Source: Microcoleus sp. FACHB-672
GTDB lineage: Bacteria > Cyanobacteriota > Cyanobacteriia > Cyanobacteriales > Oscillatoriaceae
Reading direction: 5' to 3'
DNA: 64,000 bases
Assembly: GCF_014695725.1 (NCBI RefSeq)
Contig: NZ_JACJOU010000026.1
Coordinates: forward strand, 62,001-126,000
Shown here: one piece after another, positions 62,122 to 64,000 of the stretch
Position numbering within the stretch: position 1 is the stretch's first letter
How the letters are laid out: each line of letters opens with the position of its first letter
The notes under the pieces: generated by a model
Told to the model about the DNA's origin: nothing
Database searches by the model: none
Seen by the model: the letters and a program-made list of their open reading frames with translations, nothing else
Position numbers and translations under genes: made by a program

Positions 62122-64000
62122 TTATTTAAAATTCCTAACGTTATGCACTTCAGCTTGAGGGCGTTGTGGTTTGCGTCCATCTTGAGGAGACTGTGGCCCA
62201 CTCATCGGCACATAATCAGCCGGCTCAGGGAACGGTGCAGTGCTGTAAACTTCCACTGTCGTATCCGCGCCGTTAATAATGGCTCCCAAAAGTTGAATTT
62301 CTTCCGATTCAGTTAATAAATCAACATACTCAGTCATTAAACCCGATTCTGTGAACAGGGGCCGAGCCACCAGCACCATACCATCGGTGTGAGGTTCCAG
62401 CAACAGGGCATCATTACACGCACTCAGCGCCGGCGTATCTACAATTACAAAATCGAAGCGGCCCCGAACATCCTTGAGTAGGCGTTGCATCTCACTCGAT
62501 TCCAAAATCCCACCCGGTTGCCGAACCGGCCCTGGTGATGGCACCACATACAGGTTCTCAATTTCTGGAACCAGGCGAATGCAGCTATTTGGCTGGCCAT
62601 AGTAGCGCAGAGGCTCAATCGAATTTTCAGGATCGGTGGCCACCTTCAAACATTGCGCCTGAGAAGGGGAACGCAAATCCGCCTCAATCAGCAGCGTACG
62701 TTTGCCGGCCCTTGCTGAAGCAATTGCCAAATTATAAGCACAAAACGTCTTACCTTCCTTTCTGCCAACACTGGTCAGCAACAACACCTTCACAGGTTTC
62801 TCAGTAACGCGACGCAGATTTGTCCGCAACCGCTCGTAAAATTCCAGATAAGGAGAATCCGACTCCACCATCACCGGCATCTCGTGACTGTCTAGGTCAA
62901 AAACCATGACAGCCGGTAAAATTCCTAAAAGCGGCACCTCCCGTTCCTGTAGAGATCCGCGCACCTCTTCCATCGTGTAAAACTTGCCATCTAGCATAGA
63001 CAGCAAAAAGATCAGCACGCCACCGCTGAAAATTCCCACCACAGCGCCGGCTGCCAGCGTCATCACGATCCCCATCCCCGGCTTATTGTGGCGAGCCACC
63101 TTGATCCCTTGCGGCGCAATACTCAAACTGCTAACCGTTTCCGCCCCTGCAGTTCGCGTATCGGCTAACAGCGTTTGCATCTGATCGTAAAGCGCTTTTT
63201 GAATCGCCACCTGCTGCTGCCGGCGATCCCGTTCGAGCTGCTTATTCGGAATACTCGCATATTCGTTCCTGAGTTCCTGTTCTGTGCGAACGGACGCCTC
63301 AAATTGCTGTTGCAGCCGCTCTCGCTCGGTTTGCAAACCCATTAGTGACCCAGCCACCTGCTGCCGCGCCGGATCTAAACTACTGTTTTGCCGGATTTCC
63401 GAACCGCTCATCAGAGGCGCTGCCGCCCCATTTCCGCCGATCACCTCAGCCGAGCGCTGCCGCAATAACTCCTCATAAGCTTGTTGCTTGCGGCGTAACT
63501 CCACCATTCTGGGGTGATCGTCGCGCAAATCTCGCTTCAAAATTTCCATTTCCGATTCAGTGGCGTGCATTTGCACGTGTAGGTTCGCCAGAATCGGATC
63601 AGCACTCAGCGCTTGAGAAACATAAGCCTGATCCGGCGTCAATCCCAGCCGGCTCGACAAGCTGCGAATTTGCGCCTCAGTTCCCTCTATTGCCAGTCGC
63701 AGTTGCCGTTGCTGTTCTTGAGAAGTCGCAATCGCACTCGGCAACGCCCCAATCCGGGCCACCGATAGCGCCGCCCCTTCAATGCGATCAAACTGTTCGA
63801 GTTCTTGTTCAGCCGCCTTCAGCGCCTCTGTTACCGGCACTAAACGTTTTTGAATTTCTTGAACGGTGACATCCACGCGGGTTGAGTTGACCTTGTTGCT
63901 ATAGTCAACCATTGCCTTCATCAGCGCAGCCACCGTTGCTTTCGCTTTATCTTGATCGGGCGAGGTGTACTGAATTTGAATAAACGGCGGTGCCCCTTCC
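62122..64000 (-). CDS. Wzc-like polysaccharide co-polymerase, 5' end outside window
   Basis: The frame stays open to the window edge (reading PPFIQIQYTSPDQDKAKATVAALMKA before the first internal Met at 63933), so the N-terminus is missing. Visible are a coiled-coil periplasmic part, one membrane helix (IVMTLAAGAVVGIFSGGVLIFLLSML) and an ATPase with Walker-A-like TSVGRKEGKT, Walker A' LLIEADLRSP and Walker B FVIVDTPALS. The Asp of the usual VDADLR is Glu here. The C-terminus lacks a tyrosine cluster. It is a second, diverged paralogue of the Wzc at 18366 and probably belongs to another polysaccharide locus beyond the window. Confidence 0.87.
   Translation of the reverse strand, partial: EGAPPFIQIQYTSPDQDKAKATVAALMKAMVDYSNKVNSTRVDVTVQEIQKRLVPVTEALKAAEQELEQFDRIEGAALSVARIGALPSAIATSQEQQRQLRLAIEGTEAQIRSLSSRLGLTPDQAYVSQALSADPILANLHVQMHATESEMEILKRDLRDDHPRMVELRRKQQAYEELLRQRSAEVIGGNGAAAPLMSGSEIRQNSSLDPARQQVAGSLMGLQTERERLQQQFEASVRTEQELRNEYASIPNKQLERDRRQQQVAIQKALYDQMQTLLADTRTAGAETVSSLSIAPQGIKVARHNKPGMGIVMTLAAGAVVGIFSGGVLIFLLSMLDGKFYTMEEVRGSLQEREVPLLGILPAVMVFDLDSHEMPVMVESDSPYLEFYERLRTNLRRVTEKPVKVLLLTSVGRKEGKTFCAYNLAIASARAGKRTLLIEADLRSPSQAQCLKVATDPENSIEPLRYYGQPNSCIRLVPEIENLYVVPSPGPVRQPGGILESSEMQRLLKDVRGRFDFVIVDTPALSACNDALLLEPHTDGMVLVARPLFTESGLMTEYVDLLTESEEIQLLGAIINGADTTVEVYSTAPFPEPADYVPMSGPQSPQDGRKPQRPQAEVHNVRNFK

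Noticed and set aside
1-64000. tRNA, rRNA or complete insertion sequences
   Set aside because: I looked through the gaps for cloverleaf arms, rRNA words and transposase motifs and saw none; a tRNA or IS scan by software would settle it.

Overview
This window is a filamentous-type cyanobacterial chromosome segment. The evidence is phycobilisome-like globins, V4R proteins of the photosystem II assembly cluster, bilin-binding phytochrome kinases, a geranylgeranyl-reductase-family enzyme, a DnaB intein at the site used in Synechocystis, scattered HIP1 octamers (GCGATCGC) and a very high density of GCCGGC/TGCCGG words. All names come from reading motifs and gene order; no database search was possible.

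Layout. 0-5.4 kb: an old tandem duplication (FKBP isomerase plus dnaB tail), intein-split dnaB, rplI, gloB and a small conserved protein. 5.5-11.4 kb: surface polysaccharide genes (two GT4 glycosyltransferases, an ABC exporter with a kinase-like tail, a GT10 enzyme). 11.7-13.9 kb: a membrane protein and an ABC1 kinase. 14.4-18.1 kb: an orphan toxin/immunity-like pair, a decayed phycobilisome linker, a phycobilisome-like globin and a SpkG-like Ser/Thr kinase. 18.4-28.7 kb: polysaccharide export (Wzc, Wza, Wzy types) and a membrane-anchored GH2-like protein. 28.7-31.6 kb: an accessory island between two copies of the GH2 3' end, holding a possible HEPN-domain protein and a methyltransferase fragment. 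31.7-37.5 kb: a rearranged photosystem II assembly cluster (ferredoxin, globins, V4R proteins) beside a caspase-like protein that lacks both catalytic residues. 37.6-46.9 kb: three tandem photoreceptor histidine kinases of different architectures. 47.4-55.3 kb: a NADAR enzyme and a MoxR/DUF58/DUF4129/DUF4350/SpoIIM/RDD membrane cluster. 55.4-64 kb: housekeeping genes (geranylgeranyl-reductase family, frr, pyrH, thioredoxin-like, ureohydrolase, alpha/beta hydrolase, rhomboid) and a second Wzc cut by the window end.

How the genes fit together. The exopolysaccharide genes form two blocks with Wza, Wzy, two Wzc kinases, an exporter and glycosyltransferases. The ferredoxin, V4R and globin genes match the Synechocystis slr0144-slr0149 set, with the SpkG/slr0152-like kinase and a third globin 14 kb away. 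The three light-sensing kinases share one kinase core but differ in sensory modules and have no response regulator beside them. The strongest candidates for something undescribed are the repeat-bounded island at 28.7-31.6 kb, the orphan toxin/immunity pair at 14.4-15.2 kb, the pseudo-caspase beside the PSII-assembly cluster, and the ABC exporter ending in a histidine-less HisKA-like segment.
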